Assembly (NCBI RefSeq): GCF_030403745.1
Contig: NZ_JAQMWP010000016.1
Coordinates: 124,001-188,000 of the forward strand
DNA length: 64,000 nt
Direction of reading: 5' to 3'
From: Streptomyces sp. S.PB5
Lineage (GTDB): Bacteria; Actinomycetota; Actinomycetes; Streptomycetales; Streptomycetaceae
Numbering within the stretch: position 1 is the stretch's first letter; each line of letters begins with the position of its first letter. Below are positions 7,984-16,257 of this stretch, piece after piece. The notes beneath the pieces are model-generated. The model was given only the letters and a program-made list of their open reading frames with translations, was not told the DNA's origin and made no database searches. Both the position numbers and the translations under genes were made by a program.

Positions 7984-9225
7984 TCAGGCGTGGGTGTGGT
8001 GCTTGCCGTGCTCGGGCATGGCCGAGCTGATGCCGGGCAACTCCCGGCCGGGCAGCAGGCTGTGCCAGTACAGCCACTCGAAGGCGAGCTTGCCGAGGTG
8101 GTTGGCGTGCGACTCCTTGAGCAGCGGCAGGCCGACGGCGGCCGGGAAGTGGCCGGGCAGCGGTTCGGTGTCGTAGTTGAAGTCGATGAGCAGGGCCTTG
8201 TGGAAGCCGGTCTCCACGAAGCAGTTGGCGTGCCCGTCGTAGGAGGCGTCCAGCGGCTGTCCGGCCAGGAACCGGCCGATGTTGTGCACCAGTACCTCGC
8301 CCTCGAAGTGGGCCACGGACCCGGCCTTGGAGGCCGGCAGGCCCGCCGCGTCACCGATCGCGAACGCCTCGGGGTGGTCGGGGTGTTGGAGGGTGTGCGG
8401 GTCGACGGGGACGAAGTCCAGCTCGTCGCCCAGGCCCTCGGAGCGTGCGACGTACTCGGCGCCGCCGTGCAGTGGGACGACGACCGCCAGGTCGAAGGGC
8501 ACCTCGCGTTCGTCGTACGACACGAGCCGGCCGCCCGGGCCGTCGACCTCGCCGAGCGTGAACTCGGTGACCAGCTCGATGCCCTTCTCCTTCAACAGCC
8601 CGCCCAGTGCCTTCGCGGCGACCGGCTTGGTGAACGCGCCGTCGAGCGGCGTGGCGTACGTCAGCTCGACCCGCTCCCGGATGCCGAGTCGCTGGAAATA
8701 CCAGTCGGCTAGGAACACGAACTCCAGTGGTGCGACCGGGCACTTGAGGGGCAGGTCGGCCACGTCGATCACGAGCCGGCCGCCGTCGAAGCGCTCCAGC
8801 GCATGGTGCAGACCGACGGCGCCGGGCAGGTCGTAGAAGGTGAAGACCTTCTCGCCCCAGCCGGGCCCGGTCAGTCCCTCGGTCTCCTGCGGCAACAGCC
8901 GGGCTCCGGTGGCGACCACGAGGACGTCGTAGGACAGCCGGATGCCATCGGCGAGGTGCACTGTGTGCGCGTCCAGGTCGACCCGCTCGATGCGGGCCTG
9001 CTTGTAGTCGACGGCGGTGTTCAGCTGCCGCGGGCGGGAGCGGACGAGGTGATGCGGCTGGGCCAGCCCGAAGGGGACGAACAGCAGTCCGGGCTGGTAG
9101 ACGTGGTCGTCGTCCTGGTCGACGACCGTGATCCGGAAATCCCGCTCGTCGTACGTGCGTTGCAGGCGGTTGGCCGTCATGGTGCCGGCGGTGCCGCTTC
9201 CGAGGATCACGATGTGTTTGCCCAT
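7984..9225 (-). CDS. Sulfide:quinone oxidoreductase-like flavoprotein 2
   Basis: This protein of about 413 residues has an N-terminal FAD motif GKHIVILGSGTAGTMTANRL, a second strand pair ending VVATGARLLP, and the late FAD motif AFAIGDAAGLPASKAGSVAHFEG. A cysteine sits in DLPLKCPVAPLEF, the place of the SQR redox cysteine, and another in GHANCFVETG. It is distant from the SQR at 807 and resembles bacterial SQR types found beside DsrE and TusE. Start 9225 fits the domain, although its GGAGG is only 1 base away; ATG 9261 is the alternative. Two operators precede it. Confidence 0.85.
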   Translation of the reverse strand: MGKHIVILGSGTAGTMTANRLQRTYDERDFRITVVDQDDDHVYQPGLLFVPFGLAQPHHLVRSRPRQLNTAVDYKQARIERVDLDAHTVHLADGIRLSYDVLVVATGARLLPQETEGLTGPGWGEKVFTFYDLPGAVGLHHALERFDGGRLVIDVADLPLKCPVAPLEFVFLADWYFQRLGIRERVELTYATPLDGAFTKPVAAKALGGLLKEKGIELVTEFTLGEVDGPGGRLVSYDEREVPFDLAVVVPLHGGAEYVARSEGLGDELDFVPVDPHTLQHPDHPEAFAIGDAAGLPASKAGSVAHFEGEVLVHNIGRFLAGQPLDASYDGHANCFVETGFHKALLIDFNYDTEPLPGHFPAAVGLPLLKESHANHLGKLAFEWLYWHSLLPGRELPGISSAMPEHGKHHTHA

Positions 9226-9282
9226 GCCTCCACTGTCATGCGGGAAGTGGGGGCGAGGCATGGGCCGCTGGTCCCCGGCCGA

Positions 9283-9298
9283 GTACCCACCGGGGTAT
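9283..9298. promoter_or_regulatory. Putative CstR operator 5
   Basis: The site reads GTACCCACCGGGGTAT in the divergent region between SQR-2 (minus) and OsmC (plus), 58 bases upstream of the SQR-2 start at 9225. Confidence 0.65.
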
Positions 9299-9358
9299 GT
9301 CTTCGGCCGGACTCACTGGCCTCAGGACTCATTTGCCCGCCGTGAACGCCCTGATAAA

Positions 9359-9374
9359 ATACCCAGCAGGGTAT
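9359..9374. promoter_or_regulatory. Putative CstR operator 6
   Basis: The site reads ATACCCAGCAGGGTAT, with perfect ATACCC and GGGTAT arms. It lies in the same divergent region, 76 bases from operator 5 (start to start), and would serve the OsmC-PLP unit on the plus strand. Confidence 0.7.
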
Positions 9375-9500
9375 ACGGCCGCGAAGCCAGGTACGAGGGC
9401 CGAGCGGCCCCCGCGCACCCCGTCGGCCCCTCACCCCGCCCCCGCACTCAGCGGTCGACTGGAATCCGGAGCAGCCGACACGAGCGAGAGGGGCTCGGCC

Positions 9501-9953
9501 ATGACCGGCAGCACACCGCAGACGCTCGGCACGAACCGCCCGCACCCCATGGACGTGCATCGCCTCGAGGTCATCCACGTCGACCGGGGCGCCTGCACGG
9601 TGGATGTCCGCGAACACCGCCTCCGGGTCGACCAGCCCGCCGAGGCGGGCGGCACGGACACCGCGCCCACCCCCACCGAGCTCTTCGCGGCGTCGCCGGC
9701 TACCTGCGTGGCGTTCTACGCGGGCCGCTACCTGCACCGGCACGGTCCGCCCCGCGCCGGCCTGCGCGTCCGTACGGAGTTCGTCACGGCCACCGACCGC
9801 CCGGCGCGTGTCGCCTCCGTGCGCCTTGTGATCGTTCCGCCGCCGGAGCTGCCCGAGCAGCGCCGCGCGGGCCTGCCGGCCGTGGCCTCGCACCGCACGG
9901 TCCACAACACCCTCCACCAGCCGCCCGAGATCGACATCGAGCTGGAGCCATGA
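9501..9953 (+). CDS. OsmC family protein lacking the second cysteine
   Basis: This 150-residue protein is of the OsmC/Ohr fold. The first redox cysteine is present in AASPATCVAFYAGRYL (Cys69). The second, normally in an HCxVHNTL-like block near the C-terminus, is replaced: SHRTVHNTLHQPPEIDIEL. A single-cysteine OsmC is unlikely to act as a classic two-cysteine peroxidase and may carry sulfane sulfur instead. ATG 9501 follows GAGAGGGG. The stop overlaps the PLP enzyme start (ATGA), so they work together or are co-expressed. A CstR-like operator is upstream. Confidence 0.85.
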   Translation: MTGSTPQTLGTNRPHPMDVHRLEVIHVDRGACTVDVREHRLRVDQPAEAGGTDTAPTPTELFAASPATCVAFYAGRYLHRHGPPRAGLRVRTEFVTATDRPARVASVRLVIVPPPELPEQRRAGLPAVASHRTVHNTLHQPPEIDIELEP

Positions 9954-11656
9954 GTACGACCTCCCTGCCGGCCGTGTCGGCGCTGCTGGAACGCATTCGC
10001 GGCGGTCTGATCGGCGACGATGAGGTGCTGGACGGTCCCTATGGCCCGATGCGCATCGTCTACGCCGACTACACCGCTTCCGGCCGCTCACTGGACTTCG
10101 TCGAGGACTTCGTCGAGGACTTCGTCCGCGAGCAGGTGCTGCCGCGCTACGGCAACACACACACGGAAAGCTCCAGCACCGGGCTGCAGACGACCCGGCT
10201 GCGCGAGGACGCCCGCCGGATCATCCGCGACGCGGTCGGCGGCACCGAGGACGATCTGGTGATCTTCTGCGGTTCCGGTGCCACCGCCGCGGTGAACAAA
10301 TTGGTGGGCATCCTGGAGCTGCGCCGCCCGGACCGGCCGCCGCCGAACGAACGACCGGTGGTGTTCGTGGGCCCCTACGAGCACCACTCCAACGAGCTGC
10401 CCTGGCGTGAGTCGGTCGCCGACGTCGTGGTCATCGACGAGGACCCGGACGGCCACATCGACCTTGCCCGGCTCGAGGCGGAACTGCGGCGGTACGCCGA
10501 GCGCCCGCTGCTGATCGGCAGCTTCTCCGCCGCCTCCAACGTCACCGGCATCCTCACCGACGCCGACCGCGTCGCGCGGCTGCTGCACGCGTACGGCGCC
10601 CTGTCCTTCTGGGACTACGCCGCGGCGGCACCGTACGTCCCGATCCGGACGGCCGAGAGTGCTCCGGGCGCCGGGGACCACAAGGACGCGCTGTTCCTGT
10701 CCCCGCACAAGTTCGTCGGCGGCCCGCAGACCCCGGGCGTGCTCGTCGTCCGGCGGGAACTGGTGCGCAACCCGGTGCCCACTGCGCCCGGCGGCGGCAC
10801 GGTCTCCTTCGTCGATCCGCTCGGCCACCGCTATCTCGACGACCTGGTGGCCCGCGAGGAGGGCGGCACCCCGGCGATCGTCGAATCCATCCGGGCCGGG
10901 CTCGTCTTCGCCCTCAAGCAGGCGGTCGGCACCGACACCATCCAGGCCGCCGAGGAGCGCCACTGGCGCCGCGCCCTCGCGGCCTGGGAGGGCAGCCCCG
11001 GCATCGAGATCCTCGGCAACCACCACGCCCGCCGCCTGTCCATCGTCTCCTTCCGCATCCGTCACGGCGCACGCTCCTACCTGCATCACAACTACGTCGT
11101 CGCCCTGCTCAACGACCTGTTCGGCATCCAGGCCCGCGGCGGCTGCTCCTGCGCGGGCCCCTACGGCCACCGCCTGCTCGCGATCGACTCCCCCACCTCC
11201 CACGCCCTGCGCGACGAGGTCGTCCATGGCTGCGACGGCATCAAACCGGGCTGGGCCCGGGTGAACTTCAACTACTTCATCAGCGACACCGTCCGCGACT
11301 ACCTCATCGACGCCGTCGAACTGATCGCCACGCACGGCCACCGGCTGCTTCCCGACTACCGCTTCGATGCGCACACCGGACAGTGGCGCCACCACAGCGG
11401 CCCCGCCCAACCCCCGCTGCGTCTGACCGACGTGCGCTTCGGCACCGACGGCCGGATCACCGCCCCGGCCGTCGGACACCGCCGGCTGGGCGAGGCGGCA
11501 CTGGCCGGCCAACTCGCCCGTGCCCGTGCGGTGCTGGCGGCCGGTCCCGACCACCTGGACGACGGCCCCACCGGACTGCCGGCCGACTTCGAGCGCATGC
11601 GCTGGTTCCCGCTGCCGCCCGTCTGCCTGGAACAAACCCGCACCGGGTCCGGTTGA
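9950..11656 (+). CDS. Class-V aminotransferase-fold PLP enzyme (cysteine desulfurase-like)
   Basis: This 568-residue PLP enzyme has the class-V pattern: YADYTASGR at the start, FCGSGATAAVNKL (phosphate binding), FVGPYEHHSNELPWRE, and SFWDYAAAAPYVPI. The PLP lysine is in LSPHKFVGGPQTPGVL (Lys254). A double-cysteine loop, RGGCSCAGPYGH (Cys399, Cys401), lies where desulfurases carry the mobile cysteine. It is about 150 residues longer than SufS/IscS, with a C-terminal extension. It could release or transfer sulfur from cysteine or a persulfide. It overlaps osmC by 4 bases. A 12-base tandem repeat inside the gene (10094-10126) gives FVEDFVEDFV. Confidence 0.85.
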   Translation: MSTTSLPAVSALLERIRGGLIGDDEVLDGPYGPMRIVYADYTASGRSLDFVEDFVEDFVREQVLPRYGNTHTESSSTGLQTTRLREDARRIIRDAVGGTEDDLVIFCGSGATAAVNKLVGILELRRPDRPPPNERPVVFVGPYEHHSNELPWRESVADVVVIDEDPDGHIDLARLEAELRRYAERPLLIGSFSAASNVTGILTDADRVARLLHAYGALSFWDYAAAAPYVPIRTAESAPGAGDHKDALFLSPHKFVGGPQTPGVLVVRRELVRNPVPTAPGGGTVSFVDPLGHRYLDDLVAREEGGTPAIVESIRAGLVFALKQAVGTDTIQAAEERHWRRALAAWEGSPGIEILGNHHARRLSIVSFRIRHGARSYLHHNYVVALLNDLFGIQARGGCSCAGPYGHRLLAIDSPTSHALRDEVVHGCDGIKPGWARVNFNYFISDTVRDYLIDAVELIATHGHRLLPDYRFDAHTGQWRHHSGPAQPPLRLTDVRFGTDGRITAPAVGHRRLGEAALAGQLARARAVLAAGPDHLDDGPTGLPADFERMRWFPLPPVCLEQTRTGSG

Positions 11657-11671
11657 ACCGAGCAGACGAAG

Positions 11672-11687
11672 ATACCCCACCGGGTAT
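11672..11687. promoter_or_regulatory. Putative CstR operator 7
   Basis: The site reads ATACCCCACCGGGTAT, 20 bases before the thioredoxin ATG and immediately upstream of its AGGAGAGG ribosome site. Confidence 0.7.
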
Positions 11688-11707
11688 ATGAGAGGAGAGG
11701 GAACCCC

Positions 11708-12079
11708 ATGTCGACCGTCGAACTGACCAAGGACAACTTCGAGGAGACCGTCACCGGCTCCGACATCCTGCTGATCGACTTCTGGGCCGCCTGGTGCGGA
11801 CCGTGCCGGATGTTCGGCCCCGTGTACGAGAAGGCGTCAGAGCGCCACCCGGACATCGTCTTCGGCAAGGTCGACACCGAGGCACAGCCCGAACTGGCGG
11901 AAGCCTTCCAGATCTCGTCCATCCCCACGCTGATGGCCGTCCGCGAGCGGACCGTCCTGTACGCGCAGCCGGGCGCGCTGCCGCCGCAGGCGCTGGAGGA
12001 GCTCATCGGGAAGATCCGGGCCGTCGACATGGAGGACGTGCGGCAGAAAACCGCCGCGGGCTCGGCGGAAGCGAACTGA
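11708..12079 (+). CDS. Thioredoxin
   Basis: This 123-residue protein has a standard thioredoxin fold with FWAAWCGPCRMFGPV (Cys30, Cys33) and the cis-proline loop ISSIPTLMAV. It would reduce persulfides and disulfides on the carriers of this island and release sulfide. The tail after about residue 105 is longer than usual and charged. A dedicated CstR-like operator and ribosome site precede it, so it is probably a persulfide-induced thioredoxin rather than the housekeeping one. Confidence 0.93.
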   Translation: MSTVELTKDNFEETVTGSDILLIDFWAAWCGPCRMFGPVYEKASERHPDIVFGKVDTEAQPELAEAFQISSIPTLMAVRERTVLYAQPGALPPQALEELIGKIRAVDMEDVRQKTAAGSAEAN

Positions 12080-12086
12080 GAGCTCG

Positions 12087-12115
12087 GGGCACCCGCGGCG
12101 CCTGTGCGGGTGCCC
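12087..12115. terminator. Hairpin between convergent genes
   Basis: A perfect 10-bp stem (GGGCACCCGC with GCGGGTGCCC) and 9-base loop lie between the thioredoxin stop and the convergent rhodanese stop. It can serve both strands. Confidence 0.7.
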
Positions 12116-12130
12116 GGGACCGTGAGGGGT

Positions 12131-12718
12131 TCAGCGGCTGCGGAGAGCCGTGAGTGCGGCGTCGAGATCGGCCGCGCGCGGGCGGTTGTGCGGCAGCCTG
12201 CCGAGCACGGCCGCCATGCCGCAGGTGTCGGTGAGGGCGGAGAAGACCAGACCCCCCGCGACACCGGCGCAGACGAGCAGGAGGGCCGGATGCACCAGCA
12301 GGCCGAGGACCAGGCCGAGGAGCACCAGGGCGCCGGCCGTGAACCGGACCTGGCGCTCCATGCTCCAGCCGGCCCGCGTGTCGCAGGCCGCTGGTGTGTG
12401 CAGGTCGTGCCCCTCGGCGGCCCAGGCGCCGGTGCCGCCGGCGAGGGTCGTCGTGGTGATGCCCTGCTCGGCCAGGAGCTTGCAGGCGTTCTCGGAGCGG
12501 GCGCCGGAAGCGCACACGACGAGGACGTCGCCGCGCTCGGCGGCGTGCCGTATCTCCGGCAGCGCCCGTCGGACGTGGTCCAGGGGGATGTTGAGGGCGC
12601 CGGGCAGGTGGCCGGAGGCGTACTCGGCGGGTGTGCGCACGTCGATGACGGTCAGCTCGTGCAGCCGCGTGCGGGCCTGCTCGGTGCCGAAAGCAACAGG
12701 GGCGGGGGTGTCGGTCAT
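12131..12718 (-). CDS. Membrane-anchored rhodanese with DUF2892 tail, second copy
   Basis: This 195-residue protein has a rhodanese domain with DVRTPAEYASGHLPGA and active loop CASGARSENA near residue 74. A DUF2892 tail begins WSMERQVRFTAG and has two hydrophobic helices. It is the counterpart of the gene at 3634-4215. It is transcribed away from the CstR gene, and the intergenic region with operator 8 lies between them, so both are likely repressed together. Confidence 0.9.
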   Translation of the reverse strand: MTDTPAPVAFGTEQARTRLHELTVIDVRTPAEYASGHLPGALNIPLDHVRRALPEIRHAAERGDVLVVCASGARSENACKLLAEQGITTTTLAGGTGAWAAEGHDLHTPAACDTRAGWSMERQVRFTAGALVLLGLVLGLLVHPALLLVCAGVAGGLVFSALTDTCGMAAVLGRLPHNRPRAADLDAALTALRSR

Positions 12719-12767
12719 GACAGATGTGATCCTTAATGGTCGCCGCCGTCCCGAACCGGGACGTACA

Positions 12768-12783
12768 GTACCCCTAGGGGTAT
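12768..12783. promoter_or_regulatory. Putative CstR operator 8 (autoregulatory)
   Basis: The site reads GTACCCCTAGGGGTAT, the most symmetric of the set (TACCCC-TA-GGGGTA). It lies between the divergent rhodanese and the CstR gene, 17 bases from the CstR start chosen here, so autoregulation is expected. Confidence 0.8.
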
Positions 12784-12799
12784 TTTTCGAGGAGTGATC

Positions 12800-13087
12800 G
12801 TGGAACTGGAACTTGAGGGTGCGGACCTGAAGGCCGTACTGAACCGGCTGCGGCGCGCGCAGGGTCAGATCTCCGGCGTGATCCGGATGATCGAGGAGGG
12901 ACGCGACTGCGAGGACGTCGTCACGCAGCTTGCCGCCGCCTCGCGCGCCCTGGACCGGGCCGGCTTCGCGATCATCGCGACGGGCCTGCAGCAGTGCGTG
13001 ACCGACATGGAGTCCGGGCGCAAGAACGGCGAGGACCCGCAGGCGATGCGCGCCCGCCTGGAGAAGCTGTTCCTGTCCCTGGCCTGA
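12800..13087 (+). CDS. cstR: CstR-like persulfide-sensing repressor (CsoR family)
   Basis: This 95-residue all-helical CsoR-family protein has the DNA-contact block LNRLRRAQGQISGVIRMIEEGRDCEDV and a second block LDRAGFAIIATGLQQCV. Copper CsoR uses Cys-His-Cys. Here Cys37 and Cys66 are kept but the histidine, in the HLxxC motif, is glycine (GLQQC, Gly62). That pattern excludes the copper site and fits the two-cysteine persulfide sensor CstR. GTG 12800 is chosen because GAGG lies 6 bases upstream; GTG 12794 abuts it. The gene sits amid rhodanese and dioxygenase genes and has operator 8 upstream. Confidence 0.9.
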   Translation: MELELEGADLKAVLNRLRRAQGQISGVIRMIEEGRDCEDVVTQLAAASRALDRAGFAIIATGLQQCVTDMESGRKNGEDPQAMRARLEKLFLSLA

Positions 13088-13105
13088 CGTTGCCCGCCGC
13101 GGCCT

Positions 13106-13852
13106 TCACAGCACCGCGTCGATCAGCATGAAGGCCGCGACCGCCAGCAGCACCAGGGCGAAGATCCGCTGAAGTGTGTGCCCGGAGACCTTCAAGGCCA
13201 GCCGCTTGCCGTCCCAGGCACCGAGAATCGCGGCCCCGATGAACGGGCCGACGACGGCCCAGTCGAGCCCCTCGACCGTGCCGGCCCGCATCGTCAGCGC
13301 GGCCAGCGAGTTGACGGTGATCACCAGCAGGCTGGTGCCCACCGCATTGCGCATCCGCATACCCAGCGCACCCACCAGCGCCGGCACGGCGAGGAAGCCG
13401 CCGCCGACACCGAGGACACCGGTGACCGCGCCCAGCCCGGCTCCGGCCCCCGCTGCCCGCCCCGGACGCACCGTCACCGCATCCTCCACGGCCGGCCGGG
13501 AGCGCAGCATGCGCAAGGCGGCCACTCCCGCGACCACGGCGAACCCCGCCGTCAGCACGGCCTCCGGGATACGTCCGGCGAGCGCGCCGCCGAGCATCGC
13601 CGGACCGATCCCGGCCGCCGCGAACAGCAGCCCCGTACGCCCGCGCACATTGCCGTCGCGGGCGTGCGCGACGAGAGCGGTGACCGAGGTCAGCGCGACG
13701 ATGACCAGGCTCGCGGTCGTCGCCCCGACCGGACTGAAGCCGAGCAGGTAGATCAGTGCCGGCACGGCCAGAACACTGCCGCCGCCCCCGAGCGCGCCGA
13801 GCGCCAGGCCGATCACGGCCCCGGCGCCCAGGGCGAGGACGACAGCGCTCAC
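13106..13852 (-). CDS. TauE/SafE family exporter, second copy
   Basis: This 248-residue membrane protein has the family repeats LGALGGGGSVLAVPALIY near the N-terminus and TGVLGVGGGFLAVPALVGAL near residue 135, with about eight hydrophobic stretches. The GTG start at 13852 overlaps the stop of the upstream rhodanese (GTGA). A longer upstream frame covers the rhodanese gene and has no family support. It probably removes sulfite made by the dioxygenase at 14311. Confidence 0.88.
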   Translation of the reverse strand: MSAVVLALGAGAVIGLALGALGGGGSVLAVPALIYLLGFSPVGATTASLVIVALTSVTALVAHARDGNVRGRTGLLFAAAGIGPAMLGGALAGRIPEAVLTAGFAVVAGVAALRMLRSRPAVEDAVTVRPGRAAGAGAGLGAVTGVLGVGGGFLAVPALVGALGMRMRNAVGTSLLVITVNSLAALTMRAGTVEGLDWAVVGPFIGAAILGAWDGKRLALKVSGHTLQRIFALVLLAVAAFMLIDAVL

Positions 13853-14241
13853 GTGACCGTGCCGTTCTGTCCGCGCCCGTCCACCACCGGCAACCCCACT
13901 CGGACCCAGTCCCGCATCCCGCCGATCACATCCACGGCCTGCGAGCCGCGGGCAACGAGCAGTTCGGCGGCCTGCCGGGAGCGATTGCCGGAACGGCAGA
14001 TCACGACCAAGGGCCGCCCCTGCGCACGGACGGGCAGCCCCGCCCCGGCGGCCAGCGCCGACAGGGACAGGTGCACGGCTCGCGGGGCATGGCCGGCCTG
14101 CCACTCATAGGGCTCGCGCACGTCCAGCAGTACGGCGTCACCGCCGCCGTCACCACCGCCGCCGTCGTGCCCGGTGCGCAGGGCCGCCTCCTGCACGCTC
14201 ACGCGCCCTGGGCCGCTCCGGGCCCGTCGAAAGATGCTCAT
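13849..14241 (-). CDS. Single-domain rhodanese
   Basis: This 130-residue rhodanese has LLDVREPYEWQAGHAPRA near residue 37 and active loop CRSGNRSRQAAE near residue 81. A glycine-rich insert (GGGGDGGGD) precedes the domain. It lies between the dioxygenase fusion upstream and the TauE/SafE gene, which it overlaps by 4 bases. The order dioxygenase-rhodanese-TauE mirrors the left half of the island. Confidence 0.9.
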   Translation of the reverse strand: MSIFRRARSGPGRVSVQEAALRTGHDGGGGDGGGDAVLLDVREPYEWQAGHAPRAVHLSLSALAAGAGLPVRAQGRPLVVICRSGNRSRQAAELLVARGSQAVDVIGGMRDWVRVGLPVVDGRGQNGTVT

Positions 14242-14310
14242 CTTGGTTTCTGGCTCCTGTTCGTCACATCGTCCGGGAAGACCGGCGGGCCTCTGCGGCG
14301 TCCGGTGCCT

Positions 14311-15672
14311 TCAGGGAGTCCGGAGGGCGAGGCCCGCCTTTTCGGCCCCGTCGAAGGAGTCGTCAACGGCGACGACGTCCCGGCCGGCGGCGTCCAGCAG
14401 GGAAGCGGCGATCGCGGCGCGCATGCCGCCCGCGCAGTGCACCCACACCTGGCCCTCGGGGACCTCGCCGAGACGGCCGTGCAGGGTGTGGATCGGGATG
14501 TGGACCGAGCCCTCGACATATCCGCCGGCCCGCTCCGACGCCCGGCGCACGTCCAGGACGACCACGTCCGCGGACCGCCCGCCCAGATCGGCGAACGTGG
14601 CCCGGCGGAAGGAGGCCGGCGCCTCGCCCTCGCGGACCCAGTCGGCCGGCCCACCCGTGGCCGCAGCGGCCGGACGGTCGATGCCCACCCGCACCAACTC
14701 ACGCTGAGCGGCGGCGAGTTGCTCGGGTGAGTCGGCAAGCAGGGTGACCGGCTTGCCCCACGGGATCAACCAGGCGAGATAGGTGGCGAGCTGCCCCTCC
14801 GCCTCAAAGTTGAAGGAGCCCGCGACATGCCCCCGAGCGAACGCGATGCGGTTGCGCAGGTCCACCACCCACTCCCCCGCCGCGAGCCGCGCTGCGATCT
14901 CCTCGGCATCGGCCGTCGCGGGCGGGGTCAGGTCGACGGGCGCGGGTCCGGCGGCGTTGGCCGGGCCCATGTGCGTGTAGTAGGCGGGGACGTCGTCCAG
15001 GCCCGCCAGCAGCTCGGCGACGAAGGCGTCCACGTCCCGGGTGAGCGCCTCGTTGGAGACCTTCTCCTTGCCGATGGTCGTGTCGCTGCCCTCGGCCTGG
15101 GACGAGGAGCAGAAGCTGCCGAAGCCATGGGTGGGCAGCACGGCCGTCTCGTCGGGCAGTTCGGCGGCCAGCCGGTGCGCGGAGGCGTGCTGGGCGCGGG
15201 CCAGGTGCTCGGTCATCCGGGGCTCGACCAGATCGGGCCGCCCGACGGTGCCGATCAGGAGCGAGCCGCCGGTGAACACCGCGAGCGCCGCCCCGTTCTC
15301 CTCCAGCACGTAGGAGGTGTGGTGCGGGGTGTGCCCGGGCGTGGCCAGCGCGCGCAGAGTCAGCCCGGCGCCGGCATCGATCTCCGTGCGGTCGCCGTCG
15401 TGCACCGGCATGCGCTCGAAGAAGACGCGGGCCCCTGCGGGCACGAGATAGGCGGCGCCGGTGATGCGGGCGAGCTCCAGGCCGCCGGTCACGTAGTCGT
15501 TGTGCACGTGCGTCTCCACCACGTGGGAGATCCGCACCCCGCGCCGGGAGGCCGCCGCGATCACGCGGTCGAGGTCTCGCGGCGGGTCGACCGCGACCGC
15601 AGTCCGCTCACCGCCCGCCAGGTAGCTCCGGTTGCCGAGCCCCGACACCTCGATCGTGTCGACGAAGAACAC
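14311..15672 (-). CDS. Persulfide dioxygenase-like MBL-rhodanese fusion, second copy
   Basis: This 453-residue protein has an N-terminal metallo-beta-lactamase domain with ETHVHNDYVTGG near residue 53, GHTPHHTSYV and LPTHGFGSFC, and then two rhodanese domains. The first has no catalytic cysteine (LLADSPEQLAAAQ in the loop position). The second keeps HCAGGMRAAIA. It should convert persulfide to sulfite like the protein at 2162, but the sequences are clearly diverged. The metal motif HVHND replaces HFHAD, so substrate preference may differ. Operators 9 and 10 lie directly upstream. Confidence 0.88.
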   Translation of the reverse strand: MFFVDTIEVSGLGNRSYLAGGERTAVAVDPPRDLDRVIAAASRRGVRISHVVETHVHNDYVTGGLELARITGAAYLVPAGARVFFERMPVHDGDRTEIDAGAGLTLRALATPGHTPHHTSYVLEENGAALAVFTGGSLLIGTVGRPDLVEPRMTEHLARAQHASAHRLAAELPDETAVLPTHGFGSFCSSSQAEGSDTTIGKEKVSNEALTRDVDAFVAELLAGLDDVPAYYTHMGPANAAGPAPVDLTPPATADAEEIAARLAAGEWVVDLRNRIAFARGHVAGSFNFEAEGQLATYLAWLIPWGKPVTLLADSPEQLAAAQRELVRVGIDRPAAAATGGPADWVREGEAPASFRRATFADLGGRSADVVVLDVRRASERAGGYVEGSVHIPIHTLHGRLGEVPEGQVWVHCAGGMRAAIAASLLDAAGRDVVAVDDSFDGAEKAGLALRTP

Positions 15673-15696
15673 GAGGTACTCCCTTCCAGCGAAGAT

Positions 15697-15712
15697 TTAC
15701 CCCGGGGGGTAT
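15697..15712. promoter_or_regulatory. Putative CstR operator 9
   Basis: The site reads TTACCCCGGGGGGTAT, 25 bases upstream of the dioxygenase start on the minus strand. Confidence 0.7.
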
Positions 15713-15731
15713 ATATTCGACCGTAGCACGA

Positions 15732-15747
15732 GTACCCCAGGGGGTAT
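15732..15747. promoter_or_regulatory. Putative CstR operator 10
   Basis: The site reads GTACCCCAGGGGGTAT, 35 bases from operator 9 (start to start) in the divergent region shared with the DUF302 gene. Confidence 0.7.
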
Positions 15748-15843
15748 TTTCAAGGGCGAGGAAAGCCCGGGGAAACACCGCACGAGCACCTCGCACACGG
15801 CCGGACATCCGTCCCGCGCGAGTCGACGAGAAGGGCCACCGCC

Positions 15844-16257
15844 ATGCGTTACGACCGCACCGTCCGCGTCGACACCGACTTCGCCACCACCGTGGAACGC
15901 GTCCGCGACGCCCTCGCGGAACAGGGCTTCGGCATCCTCACCGAGATCGACGTCACCGCCACCCTCAAGGCCAAGCTCGGCCGCGCCGCAGAGGACATCG
16001 AGGACTACGTCATCCTCGGCGCCTGCAACCCGGCCCTCGCTCACCGCGCCCTGGAGACCGACCGCTCCATCGGCCTGCTGCTGCCCTGCAACGTCGTCGT
16101 CCGCCGCGACGGCGACCGCACCGCCGTACAGGCCCTCGACCCGAACACGATGGTCTCCCTCACCGAACTCGACGCCCTGCGCCCGGTGGCAGAGGAGGCC
16201 ACCCGCCGCCTCGAGGCCGCCCTCACCTCACTCACGGCGGCGGAACCGACCGACTGA
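15844..16257 (+). CDS. DUF302 domain protein
   Basis: This 137-residue protein matches DUF302: an N-terminal block FATTVERVRDALAEQGFGILTEIDVTATLKAKLG, then YVILGACNPALAHRALETDRSIGLLLPCNVVVR and a C-terminal helix. The family often sits with sulfide and metal stress genes, and some members carry haem or thiol-reactive groups. A conserved cysteine is present in GACNPA and another in LPCNV. It is the last gene of the CstR-controlled island and is divergent from the dioxygenase. Confidence 0.88.
   Translation: MRYDRTVRVDTDFATTVERVRDALAEQGFGILTEIDVTATLKAKLGRAAEDIEDYVILGACNPALAHRALETDRSIGLLLPCNVVVRRDGDRTAVQALDPNTMVSLTELDALRPVAEEATRRLEAALTSLTAAEPTD

Noticed and set aside
7130..8176. 348-residue plus-strand open frame
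   Set aside because: It is antisense to DsrE, TusE and SQR-2, which have clear family motifs and ribosome sites.
12800..13087. Copper-sensing CsoR
   Set aside because: The copper-binding histidine is glycine (GLQQC), and the neighbours are sulfur genes without copper transporters.
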